64,000 nt of DNA from positions 53,037,636 to 53,101,635 of the forward strand of contig NC_044496.1 of assembly GCF_902362185.1 (NCBI RefSeq), read 5' to 3'. Origin of the DNA: Chanos chanos. Lineage: Eukaryota > Chordata > Actinopteri > Gonorynchiformes > Chanidae. Shown in pieces: positions 11,996-23,660 of this stretch; within the stretch, counting starts at the first letter, position 1; every line of letters starts with the position of its first letter. The notes below the pieces were generated by a model. The model ran no database searches. It was not told where the DNA came from and worked only from the letters and a program-made list of their open reading frames with translations. Position numbers and translations under genes: made by a program.

Positions 11996-14994
11996 TAGCT
12001 AACCAGATGGATGTGTGGTTTTGGTTGAGTGCATTAAGCCCAGCCCAGAGGCAACAGCTTTGTCAACCAGGTTTACATGTGATGTCATTCCAATTAAAGG
12101 GCTGATTGTATTACTCGATCTTTCTACATTCTACGCTGGCAGTTTCTCATCCATCGTCTAATGAATAAATGTTTTGTTTATATAGGCAGTTACATGATTC
12201 ATAGGGTACAGCATAAATGATTTCTTCATGGCCTCAGTCATTAAAGGTGAAGGGGGGGCACGCATGAGGGAGTTCTATGGCTCTCAAGAAATGTCACACG
12301 GTTCCTTTGAGGTTGGCTAGGAGCTAAATCGCATAAAACGAATTCTAAATGAAGGCGATATATAACAGCAAAACACACTAAAAAATGCGAAATATATTTT
12401 TTCAGGGTTTATTTTAGAATGTACCCATACTGTAACCCAGCACACACTGTAGAAAGGATTGCACTGCTGAGGGGTAAATGCTTTACCTTCACACTGGTTG
12501 CTAGGAAACTGCTTGTAGAGCAGGATTGCTATGCAGCACAACAGCTGTCTACATAATTGGATCATTAAAATCTTTAAATGTCATAATTCTTATCATGTTC
12601 ATCTCAATACAGTTCAAGCACGTCCTTACACAGATTTTAACATAAAGGTTAATGGCTAAGACATCATTATAATTACTTGCTTATTTACAGGAGATTCTAT
12701 TAAAAAAACTTTAAATTAGACTTAGCGTGGAGAGCATAAAATATTAGCCGCCCACATAAATTAATTTAGTCCATATAAAATGACTGTAATTGCTTCCTTC
12801 GCTTTAAAAACATTTAAGTCAAAGATTTTACATTCTAGTGTCTAAAGCTGAGAACATTCAACTATGTATTAATGCATGCGCTGCCTGTGCTTCAACAAAA
12901 ATATTTCGTAAGTGTAAGAAGCTACGCGAAATACGCAGTCAAAGCACTGACAGCTAACGGTTTTTGTTTCAGGACTTTGGAGAGCTCCTATATCTCGCTA
13001 CTATTTACCAATGCTCGGTTTTGTCATGGCCTCGAAGAGGTTTTGGAACCATGCATTGAAAGTGGTGCAGAGTCTATTGGCTACAATTCGTTTGAAACAA
13101 TGTTTTGTTTGCCAGGCTGTCGGACTCCAACAACATAATAGTAATTAAGTGTCACTGATATTTTCGGTAATTGTTTAATTGTGAGCTTACATGTTGTCAA
13201 GGCTACTATCCTCCAGTAATTATCAGTAATTACAACCATCATCACCCACAGTATTTTGACTCGAACAAAAGTGTTTCGTCATGAGCGAGAGAATGAAACC
13301 TTAGCTCTCAGTTTCACTACAAAGAACTGTCTCTACTGTAAGCGGCCTGGTCTCACTGGAATAGCAGTTATTTGATTATGAATATTTCAACAGAGAGCAT
13401 CAGCCGGTTCGCCTGAGCCTCTAGAGTCAGGTTCAACCACATTCTTAACGAGCTCTGGTATGGCAAAAACAAGGTTTTAAAACAGCCTTGCCCAGCCCCC
13501 CCTCAGCACTGCCCCTACACACACCCTGTAATCTACAGGACAATCCCATTTGGGCGTGCAGCTGCCAGCACCGATCACAGAGAGACTGCTTTAGCGATAC
13601 CCGCAGGGATGCCAAGCTGTCGAAGAAGGATCGAGCACCCCTCTCCCACCCGCTCATCGTTCTCCTCCGGCCTAAGCAGCAAGGGGCTCATCAAAACACT
13701 CGTCCTTTCTGTCCCCTTTCCCCAAGTGAGTTCACTGAGATGTTAGAAGTCTTACTGCTCGATAACAGCAATTTAAAACAAGCGTGACCGTCTAGAAGCT
13801 GACCTGCAGGGTGGGATGCAACGCAAATCAACGAATGATTTATTTTCTTTATGGCTGATATGGACTATTGCACGGCGCGCTTGTCAATCTGGCTATTTTT
13901 TCTCTGTCGCCTTGTTTTTAAATAGTCCATAAGACCATTAACTTTACTAAGCAGTCTGTAGATTTGAGCATATTGTACCACTCAAATTGAGACTCTTGAA
14001 AAACATTACGCCAATAAAATGCAAATTTAAGGGTGCTCAAAGTAAAGAAGTTCCATATGACAAATAGGACATTAGCCACCTGGGCAAAATTACATTACGC
14101 TACACCGCGCCCAACCGACTAACAGAAACAGGCGACACCATATGGTGTTGATTGTGCAGTAGCCAGAGAAAACATCCTGTCAGTTAGTCCTGTCCGAAGG
14201 GGTCCGAGCGGCGAAATATGAGCGGGGGATTCTCCGACCCTTTTACTGCGGGACACAGGAAGACAGGAGGAAAGAATGTAATAACAGACCACTTTGATCT
14301 TTGGTGACTCACACAAATTAATGTCACTGAAAACTGCATAAACAGAATCAAGGTAGCCACTTAACGGTGTCCTCGGTTTCATACCGTGTTTGCGTAAGAA
14401 GTTTTAAATGTATGGATTTCTTCCACGCACTTTAAATGAAGGTTTAGTTTATATTTCTTAGAATTAACGTGGCGTAACTTCCTCGCCTCTGAACAGATTC
14501 TTAAAATTCTCGGTGTGACCAGAGCGCAATGACTCATCAATTTCAAAATTCTTTTTTAAACCTGTGTTCACACTACTGATCCGCGCATGGAAAATATCCA
14601 CTCCTAGATGTTACCCCACAACTCTACTCTTTATCTTATGACTCCACCTGCTGGTACATAACAACAGTACACCCTGTCAATAAGTAAATATTTACACTTC
14701 CGTGGGTTTAATGTCAGAAGTAAGAGCTGGGGGGAGGGTCGTCGCTCTGAACTCTAGAGAGCGCTGTGTCCCCTACAGTGGGTCACATTCTCCTGATCCT
14801 GCGGTCTGCCCTTATATAATTTAATGATATGTGTTGCTATATTTACTGTGACCCACTTATTTATTAAGTTGCTGCGTCACATGCAGGTTAAAGCGGTAAC
14901 AGCCACTGGGCTTGGCAAAATGGGGGTAACAGGAAACAGGACAGGACATCTAAGTTACAAAAAATCATTCCGGTTTTTTGAAGACAAGAAGAAA

Positions 14995-15040
14995 GACAGA
15001 CAGACAGAGAGAGAGAGGGAGAGAGCGAGAGAGACAGAGA
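14995..15040. repeat. (GA)n/(CAGA)n microsatellite
   Basis: CAGA units followed by GA with minor breaks. Confidence 0.88.
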
Positions 15041-15256
15041 GTACAAATCTACTATGGACATAAACACACATATCATCATAACCTCATACAAGCTGTCCTT
15101 GACCCGAGTCATGTGCTTGATTTAAATAGAACCTCATATAACTGTCACCCTCCCTCTCGTCTCAACACTTTATTACCACAGAGATACCAACGACTCCTCG
15201 CCGTTCCTACTGACCCTACGTCCAAACAAATCAACAGACTAAACAGCTCTCACCCT

Positions 15257-15279
15257 CCCCCCCCCCCCCCCCCCCCCCC
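15257..15279. repeat. Poly-C tract
   Basis: 23 consecutive C, followed by more C-rich sequence to 15296. Its length is likely to be unreliable in any assembly. Confidence 0.9.
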
Positions 15280-15940
15280 GCCCTCCCCCCTCCACCATCC
15301 AGCTTGACTCAAACTCAAACCTGTCACGTAGTGCTCACCCACAGGCATATCACTGGACTGTGCAATGCAGAGTGCTGTCTAAAGCATTGCATAAGAGCCT
15401 CTTAATGAGAGCCAGAATCCACTGTGGGCAGGTATTGATCAAGCGCTAGAGGAGACAAGCAGGAATCAATGTTCTGTCGTCCCTGTTTTCTGCTGTACCC
15501 TCCCCCTTGCCTGGCATCCACAGTACACATGGCACAGGCTCCAGGCCACAGTGCTATCTAAAAGAGCTGTGGTTTTTAAGAGACTGAGAGAGGGGGAAAA
15601 AAACATCCAGAGATGCACAGGAACTCCACTATCCTCACCATGGTAACATCACTCAAGTATTATGGATGACTTCTCTGAGACATTCACTCCATTCAAACTG
15701 ACAGAACAGCCTGTGTAGCTGGAAAGCCATTTACATCAGATATTACCGCCGATAATGGATCTGACTCTGCTAAAATTACCTTCAAAGTCTTTGCTTTTTT
15801 TAAAATAAAAAATGTTAGTCGATGTTTTTAATATACATTAGTTATATTGCATTTTCACTTTTTTTCCTATCTAAGTTAAATTATCTACGTAAAGAACATG
15901 ACATGATTCATGAGGAGAGACCAGAATTAATGAAAGAAAA

Positions 15941-16026
15941 TTTACCCTGATATAACTAACTGTTTGGAGAATTAATTATTTTCGAAAATAATTCATCCTC
16001 CACACATGCAGTTATATCAGGTTAAA
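15941..16026. repeat. 86-nt near-perfect palindrome (foldback hairpin)
   Basis: Two 43-nt arms meet without a spacer at 15983/15984 in the centre TTTTCGAAAA. By eye about 7 of 43 pairs mismatch. The outer 12 bp (CCTGATATAACT with AGTTATATCAGG) and the inner 20 bp (AATTATTTTCGAAAATAATT) are perfect. It could be the remnant of a small foldback transposable element or a functional hairpin. No clear target-site duplication was seen. Confidence 0.75.
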
Positions 16027-16607
16027 GATTCTGCCATCTGATTTTCACAGAAAATGATATATGCGAATTCATCATTTAAACAGACTATTTATTAGAACAG
16101 CAGGATGTCTTGCTTGGCTATTTCAATTCAGTAATGCATATCACAGAAGTTTCAGTCTAATCCTGATCCCAAGTAATTACCTGAAAAATTGTCAATTCTC
16201 AGAAGGTGTTAGAAAAAGAACGAACTGATTAAAAAAGACACACTTCTGAATCTGATGAGGACCAACAGTGGGTCTCACCGTCATTTGCATTTCCCTGGTA
16301 TTATAAATATATGATAATATATTTCAGCAATATTAAAGGTGGCCACAACTATTAGTCACCCTGGAGAATTGCAATATCTCACCAGTAGCGGAGCTGGTGT
16401 GAGGCTGTGGCACTGGGATGGATTCCCACTACTGGGAGGGGATTTGGCATGTCCTCTAGCTGTGCATACCGTCAATACTAATAGAATCCTTACAAAGTGT
16501 CACTATGACAACCTGTGCCACACACAGACACACAGACACAAACACACAATCACTTTGTACAAATGCACACTGTGAGGATGCGGGGAGAAATCCTACAGGA
16601 GGAAAGT

Positions 16608-16630
16608 GGGGGGGGGGGGGGGGGGGGGGG
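16608..16630. repeat. Poly-G tract
   Basis: 23 consecutive G; length uncertain for sequencing reasons. Confidence 0.9.
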
Positions 16631-17213
16631 TCCAGGCCACATAGGTCTCTAGAGAACAGACAGAGCACTGAGACACATCCAAGTCATTTTTCCAGGAGGA
16701 CTCGTGTCCAAAAAATGATAAGCCGCCCCCCTCCTTCTCCTTAGCTTTGCTTTTCTTTTCTTTCTTTTCTTCCTCATGCTCTCTCTCAGTCTCCCACTCT
16801 CTCAATGTAAGTAGAAACTGTATAAAAACACTTGGGCTAAGCTTTCTGACCCACCCACAGAATCATTTGACTTCAGTCCAACTTTGATTACTGCCATTAC
16901 TGCATTTAAAGACTCACTAAAGGAACAGAGCAGAGTACTATTGTTACTCATATGGTACATATGTGTCAACAGGTGTCTGAGAAAGAGACTGCGCTCACCA
17001 CCTACAGAGCAGCTCTATTCTTAGACTTCCTCTCTTTTTCTTTTCATTTCCAGTGTTATTTTCACTCGTCCCCCTCCTCCACCTCTCCTCATTCAGGGTT
17101 CAGCCTCCATGTTTGCCTTCACAAGCTCATTCCATTCAAGAGTCAGAAATGTGTTATCTTTGCATCTTATGAATGAAGACCATACACTAGACAGAAGATT
17201 GCTGTTATTTTGA

Positions 17214-17216
<3 letters not shown>

Positions 17217-17256
<40 letters not shown>

Positions 17257-17290
17257 TGTGTGCACACACGCGTGTATGTGTGTGTGTGTG
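17217..17290. repeat. (TG)n microsatellite
   Basis: TG run with a central CACACACGCG interruption. Confidence 0.93.
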
Positions 17291-17557
17291 TTACTGTTTC
17301 TAACATGTCAGTCCTTCAAGCCTGCCTGGAAATGCAAGCCCCAGATATAAGTAGCATCCTGATCCTACAGATTCCCGTTCAATCATGCACAGATAATCCG
17401 TAAATCCCAAATACATGAGGAAGGACAAAACATGAATATAGAGTGACAAAATGGTGTGACTGACAGGATGACACGAGCACCTGACTTACAAAACAGGTTG
17501 TGTAAATTATTTCCCAAAACCAGATTCGGACCTGATGATTACGGCAACAAAAAACAA

Positions 17558-17589
17558 AAAGAGAGAGAGACAGAGACGGAGACAGAGTT

Positions 17590-17638
<49 letters not shown>
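17558..17638. repeat. (GA)n microsatellite
   Basis: GA and GACA units followed by about 22 pure GA units. Confidence 0.93.
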
Positions 17639-17642
<4 letters not shown>

Positions 17643-19058
17643 ATGTATTAAAACCACATGTGGGAATTTCCGGGAAATCCCAGATCCATATCAGAAAAAA
17701 AGCCCCAGCATATGAGGATTAAATCCCAGATTTATATGCTCTCTGTGTGCATTTACTGAATTCATAAGCCACTAGTGACAGCAACAGTAGAGACACATAT
17801 TATAGAGCTTGACCTAGCATTGGAGCAGTGATCTAATTAATGATAGAGGAATAATTTAATTGTTGGAGGGGGTCAAATTTTTTGGCTCTTTTCAGTCAAA
17901 ATTAGACATGTCTAAATTAACCAAGCGTCTGTCAGAATTATCACGCACTGTCCCCATTTGCTCTAAAGACACTGGAGGTCAGACAAGGCCGACAGTCTCC
18001 TTTGATCGAGTAGGAATTCTAAAGCATCGTACAATAAAAAGTTCCAGTGTGTGATGACATCACTTGGTTGAATGGCTCCCAGTCAATCAGTCTTTATTCA
18101 GTTGTGCTCCATCCTCCAATGCGCTTCAGTGTGTTAGCTATGCCAGCTGAGCAGTGAGTCATCCAGCAGCGAGCAGAGCAGATAAGTCAACCAGGCACTG
18201 CAAAGAGTCAGTCAGTCAGCCCCCGGCCATCCTCACAAACAAGACCAAGAATTATTTTTGATCAGTTCATGGCTCTTGCATCTTCTCTGCTCTGCCCTGA
18301 GTTATGGACGTATACTGTGAGATAAGGGATTGTGCACTGTCCTTGGTGCTGAAATGCCCAAGACCAGCATTTAGGTCCACAGCTTGTGCTGTAAAGTTAA
18401 AGCTTTATGTTTTAGCGTGGCATGTCAATCAAAACAAGATTACAAGAGGCCTGAGAATGGGGTTACGTTGTCAGTACCGTTGTAAGACTTCAGAGAACAA
18501 CGGCAGGCTTTTTATATAACTATCACTTGTCATTGCCATTTACAGGGTTTATTACAATCACAACCATGGTAAATAGTGCAAAACATAGATCTGGTTTGAG
18601 AACAGCCACTGGTGAGTGATGAGGTGTGTAACAGGAATCCATGATCACGTTTACTGCAAGGTCTGCGTTTCATCCTAACAGCAAACAATCTGATTATGGC
18701 CAAATCTGACAAATACACTCTCCACACCATGTGAAACTGACCTCAGACATTTATTGGTCATTCAGTGTAATTGATGCCTAAATGACAGTTTAGCGACCAT
18801 GTGCTGATGATTTCGTCCAATCTCTATTGGGTTTTAAATGTCATTTGCACAGATGAGGAACATGAGATTGTTTATTGCACTAACTGACTTAAGGACCCCC
18901 TCTCATCCCCCTTACTGAGACCCAGGCAACGCACGGAGGCAACATCTAATTAAAAAGGAAGGCAGCCCTCTATAACTCTCACCCCTTCTCTTAAAAAAAA
19001 GGCACACTTAGCACTTAGTTCTTTCTATAAATACAACACTCATGCTAATGTGTGTCTA

Positions 19059-19066
19059 AGAGAGAG

Positions 19067-19121
<55 letters not shown>
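19059..19121. repeat. (GA)n microsatellite
   Basis: About 60 nt of almost pure GA. Confidence 0.95.
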
Positions 19122-19125
<4 letters not shown>

Positions 19126-19437
19126 GGTATAGAAAAGCAGTAAAAATAAAACGAAACAGCAGAAAAGAGACCAAAGCAAGTACAGAGAGTTCAGTATTAT
19201 TCAACCCATTCATTTGCTGGGTACATTCACGCTGCTTAGTCACTTACTGAAAAACAGTTATTGATCTGTAAGACCTCTTTTTAAAGCAGCGGTTTTCCAA
19301 AACAAAACAAGCCAGGGTTGCACGGAGCACAGACAATGAGAGTTCTTATCTTTGTATTGCTGTGTGGCAACTCTTTTAGTGTCCACTGTCTGACAGCTAA
19401 GGCATTTTGACTTGGGGTAAATATAGATAACATGAGG

Positions 19438-19439
<2 letters not shown>

Positions 19440-19478
<39 letters not shown>

Positions 19479-19491
19479 TCTCTCTCTTTCT
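19440..19491. repeat. (TC)n microsatellite
   Basis: TC run with one CCC interruption. Confidence 0.93.
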
Positions 19492-19959
19492 GGAGTATCT
19501 TCAAAGATTCAAATCAGCTGACCTTTTCTGAGAATGTTTAAATACAAAGCAGGATCTGTGCTGCTGTCTCTTTTCATGCTCCCAGAGTGAGTGGGTGGAG
19601 CCCTACTAGCAGTGGGGGAGACAGGCAGTCAACTTAGACTGACGATTACAAGTTAAAGCCAATCTAAAATCTCTGTTCTCTAGTTAATAAGCATTTTTAA
19701 ACCAAATGTGCCTACATAAATCTATTAAGCACAAATTGCTGGAAACCTTCATTAAGATAAGGAGGAACAGAGTAGGAGATCATAGAAACTGAATGCAGAG
19801 AGAATAGCATTTTTGTCTGTATCAGGCCTGTGTGAGAGGGCAGAACAAGTCCCAGCTGTAAAATAAATCTCAGTATTCTCCCAAGGGTTCCATATCTGAA
19901 CCCTTACCACATCTCCCATGAGGCCATGGGTCAGCAAGAGTCTGTTTGTCTGTAAAATC

Positions 19960-20206
19960 TCTCTTTCTCTCTGTCTCTCTGAGTTACTGTTGTCCTCTCT
20001 CTCTCTCTCTCTCTCTTCCTGAAAGAAGCACAACCTAAGAATGTTTCTTTGTGAAATATCTACAGCAGTTCGGGTGAAGTTGGTCAAAGCAGTCATGCAT
20101 TACCAAACTCATACCCAAATCTACAAAAACTACATGTTATATTGTTTTTTTTTTCTCTCAATCTTTATCTCTGTCTTTGTCTCTGTCTCTGTCTCTCTCT
20201 CTCTCA
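19960..20206. repeat. Two (TC)n-rich tracts
   Basis: TC tracts at 19960-20017 and 20155-20206, separated by about 140 bp of ordinary sequence. Confidence 0.85.
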
Positions 20207-20735
20207 TTAAAATATGATCTTCAGAAATGTGGCCCTCGCTGACTAGTGTCCTTGAGCTGAGGCCAGTGGTAAAGTTATCAGTTATTACAACACCCACTCT
20301 ACACCTCCCACTAGGCTTCAACCCAACTGCACAACCATGGCTTCTCTCCAAGACCCCCAGTTCTGTCTAACAGATCTGTAACACCCTGCACCAAAAAAAA
20401 AAAACATACACACCAGCCAGAGACCCCAGAGAACACAGCCCCTGATCCCCTTTTCTCAACATCCAAAGCTGTCAAGCCAAGATGTGAGGATTAAGTTCTC
20501 TTAGATATGCACTTGCATGAGCTGGGAACACCCAAGACTCTGGTGATTGATGACAGATGTGGGACTGTGTGTGAGAAGCCACTGCTTGTTTTTCCCTGAC
20601 ACCAGCAGAAGACGTTGAAAAAAGAAATCATCGCTTTTTAAGAATTAATCCATCAGTTCTCAGGTGACGTCTTTTGATTTATCACAATGTGCACACAGAG
20701 GCTCTGGGCTTACACGAGAATCAACCCCACAGAAA

Positions 20736-20835
20736 CACACAGATACACACACGCACACACACACACAGATACACACACACACACACACACAGATACACAC
20801 ACACAGATACACACACACACACAAGCACACACGCA
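20736..20835. repeat. (CA)n/(CAGATA)n microsatellite
   Basis: CA array punctuated by periodic CAGATACA units. Confidence 0.92.
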
Positions 20836-23279
20836 CAACCATGAGTCATCTGTATTTGTCAGCATTTACTACACACACAGTCAATGACAAAATGCTTCTC
20901 TTTCTATAGTTTTACAAAGCCGACCACACAGATACTGGCGTGAAATAAATTCAAGAGACAAAGGGCCTCAGCTTGAGGCAAGCGTGTGAGCTAATGCTTC
21001 TCTGTTGGACTGCAGGTGTCAGTGGCATGGCTATGGTTCTGGGTCAACTCCAATTTCACCCCCCTCCCCAAAATAACAAAACAAGTCAAAGTCCAGCAGC
21101 TGCATTCCCACCCAGAGATTGCATAACTGATTTTTTCCACTATAATAGTCATGGTATAAACACATCTACCCTTGGGAGTACGGAGGGCTTCTGAAACACA
21201 CATGCTTCCATGGAGAGAAATATGGTTTGTTTGGGGGTTTTTTTTATTATTATTAAGTCCCTAAATCTTCAAGTCTAATCTCATTTTAGAATCTTCTGTT
21301 TATGCTCAAGTTTAATCAAATCACTAGATCACCAACAAACGAAGGCAGTGACACCCTTTTGATGTCTTAAATGTACATTGGTCGGTCTACTTTAGGACAG
21401 TGGCAGAGAAATTGAGGTCAGCGGCACTTCCCCTATTACACTTCATTTACTTCCTTTGAAGAAAACGAGAAGTGCGCTTCGTTGAAGAGGAAGTACGATG
21501 TCACCTCCATGAATCCCTGTGCCCTCAGACGTCCATCCTTCCTCCCCCCCTAACCTTCTCCCGCTGCTGGCCCATCTCACTGAGACTCAGGGTCTCTCCA
21601 TCTCCAGTTCATCATCTCTGATCTCACACGCTCTGATTAACTGCATCTCATTGCATTGTCACATCTCAATGCTACTATCGGGCACAGCACTGTGTACGTT
21701 GTTTACTGAAAAACAAAACTAACAAAGTGGAAAAACGGATGTCAGCTGTATTTTAAACACGTCATCGAACATTAAAAAAAAAAAAGCATTCTGACACTTT
21801 GTTCCCATAAAATTGCGACGAGTATTTTAGAGCATTTTATTCTTATTTCTTTTAAAACTGGGCTGTTATGATGGGGAAATAATCAAGGCAGTGAATGGAA
21901 AAAGGGTTTATTTTTAACATTCTGTCCAAAATATCTCTCCATGTTTGATCCAGACAAAAGCTGGGTAATTAAACTGTCTTCTAAACTTAATTACAATTTA
22001 AATGCCTTTCTATTTCCATTCTGAGAAAGAGAATTCAAATAAAATACAGGTCTCCAAGCTTATAAGGTCATCTTTATGGTACTGAAAGGCCAAGGAAGGC
22101 GTACTGGATCATCAAAGTATTATAACTACATTACATGCTAATAAATCTGCTAATAACATCAGTGCACTACAAACAATGGGACTTAACAGTCATGCAATTC
22201 AATTTTATGCAATTTCCATCATGGGTCATCTTGATGTGACTTCTGTGTTGGGAAATGGCATATGTCCCTCGAGTTTTCAAATATATAGGCAACACGTGTG
22301 ATTTATACATTTTGAAAATACATCCTTGTCTTGGTTGATATCCTTAAATGTTTTGTCACTTTTATATTTTATGACTTTTTGTTACAGCTGTAGTGTTACA
22401 ATTACATGGTTTGTGCATGTATCCAAACACATACACAATGATCGGAGGGAAGCATGTATTGCTCAGTTGTGAGGGAGCAAGAAATAATATTCACTATTCT
22501 TTACTTACTTAATATTTTTCCCTTGTTAAAACTGGTTTGGTAAAATCTGAGTGGAAAGTTAAATATGCCTCACAGGAGTGATAATGGAGCAGCTAAAATT
22601 TCACAGAGGGAGGTCTTGCAATTGCTATGCCTCGGGACATGCTAGGATCACATGTCCCTGCTCACAAGTGAACTGCCTTAACTGTTCCAGTTTACCCTTC
22701 TGTCCTATGGAAGACAGCAACATCAACAGACTTTTTCTTAAAGTTAAATGAGTATAATCAAAAGACTATACACTGACCATGTGACACCTTTATTCATTCA
22801 AAACTGACAGTTTCGTGGTGGGACTTGCTATTGTCCTTGTAAATTTCTGTTAATAACAGGTTGATAATTTACAGTGAAAATATTATCACTGCTTGCTCAA
22901 GGAAGTCTCGTGTTGGTTACTGCTCAATCAAAGTATTCATTGTGTGTAAGAGCAAACTTTGTTGCCCAAAGGAAAAATGTTGATGTGGTAGTTTGAATAC
23001 CACTGAAAATACACATTCGCAAGACCGTCGCCCCGATAACTATTTTTTATAAGCCTTTCTCTAAAACGTAGCTTGAAATTCAAGCACAACGTCTAGGTAA
23101 CGCACTCCGCAATGAGACAGCAAAGAAGTCTTCGAGATACATGCGTGGGCTGCGTCCTTGTTAAGAAAACTTAAAACTAGAGCAGAAGACACACTCTGTA
23201 GATTCTCTGAATCTCAAGTCTTCCGTGTTCAACGCAGCGGTGATGAAACACAAACAGATACACACAGTTACAGTCCTAC

Positions 23280-23358
23280 CTTCCGTGTGACAAGAGGACG
23301 AAAGGATGGTACTCGGAGGACGGAAGAGGTAAGGTAGATACCGGGAAAAACATTTCAT
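23280..23358 (-). CDS. ppp2r2b: ppp2r2b alternative first coding exon, mitochondria-targeted B-beta-2 type
   Basis: Minus-strand ATG at 23358 gives 26 codons starting MKCFSRYLPYLFRPP and ending SSSCHTE plus one base, then a GT donor at 23279. This is nearly identical to the human B-beta-2 leader (MKCFSRYLPYIFRPP...). In mammals that leader sends PP2A to the outer mitochondrial membrane in neurons and promotes fission through Drp1 dephosphorylation. Its basic, aromatic, hydrophobic make-up is visible here. Phase 1 at the donor equals that of the exon at 9071-9140, so each can be spliced to the same downstream exon. This start is 14.2 kb further upstream and so implies a separate promoter. The open frame that runs on past the donor is intron, not protein. 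Confidence 0.93.
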
Positions 23359-23660
23359 CTTTCAAAGGTGTTTTTTCTTATAAGAAAAAATGTCCCGCTG
23401 TTCATTCCACATTCGCGCTGCACAGTGCTGGCAACAAAACTGAGGGTGACGAAGGGATGAGCTCCCCTCCTGTCTGCGTCCTAGGATAACATTTCAACAC
23501 TAGCGTTTAATTGAAAGTAACCGTCTCAGAAATAAAGGCGGAGGACTCGGAGGCTTGCTGCGTACAGTATGACTTAAATGTTCATCATGCCTTCTTCTCC
23601 TGTCGCTGGCAGGACGGGAGGTTGATCTTCTCCTAAAGACTCAGTTGGGAGGGGCAGTAA
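23359..23660 (-). promoter_or_regulatory. ppp2r2b: Probable promoter and 5' UTR of the ppp2r2b B-beta-2 transcript
   Basis: This is the stretch immediately upstream (minus sense) of the mitochondrial-type start codon. It is less AT-rich than its surroundings and has no obvious TATA box near the ATG. No splice acceptor was seen just before the ATG, so the 5' UTR is probably contiguous. The transcription start cannot be placed from sequence alone; the call rests on position. Confidence 0.4.

Larger units (their letters stand above)
9861..23279 (-). other. ppp2r2b: ppp2r2b intron separating the two alternative start exons
   Basis: About 13.4 kb with no supported coding exon on either strand. 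For B-beta-2 transcripts it is intron; for B-beta-1 it is upstream DNA. It holds many GA, TG and TA microsatellites, a poly-C (15257-15279) and a poly-G (16608-16630) run, an 86-nt palindrome (15941-16026), a perfect 14-bp palindrome (14135-14148) and an 11-bp inverted repeat (13859-13869 with 13921-13931). No LINE, SINE or tRNA gene was recognised. Confidence 0.6.

Noticed and set aside
20660-20909. CRISPR-like array of short repeats
   Set aside because: It is a CA microsatellite with periodic CAGATA units; there are no unique spacers, and the setting is vertebrate.
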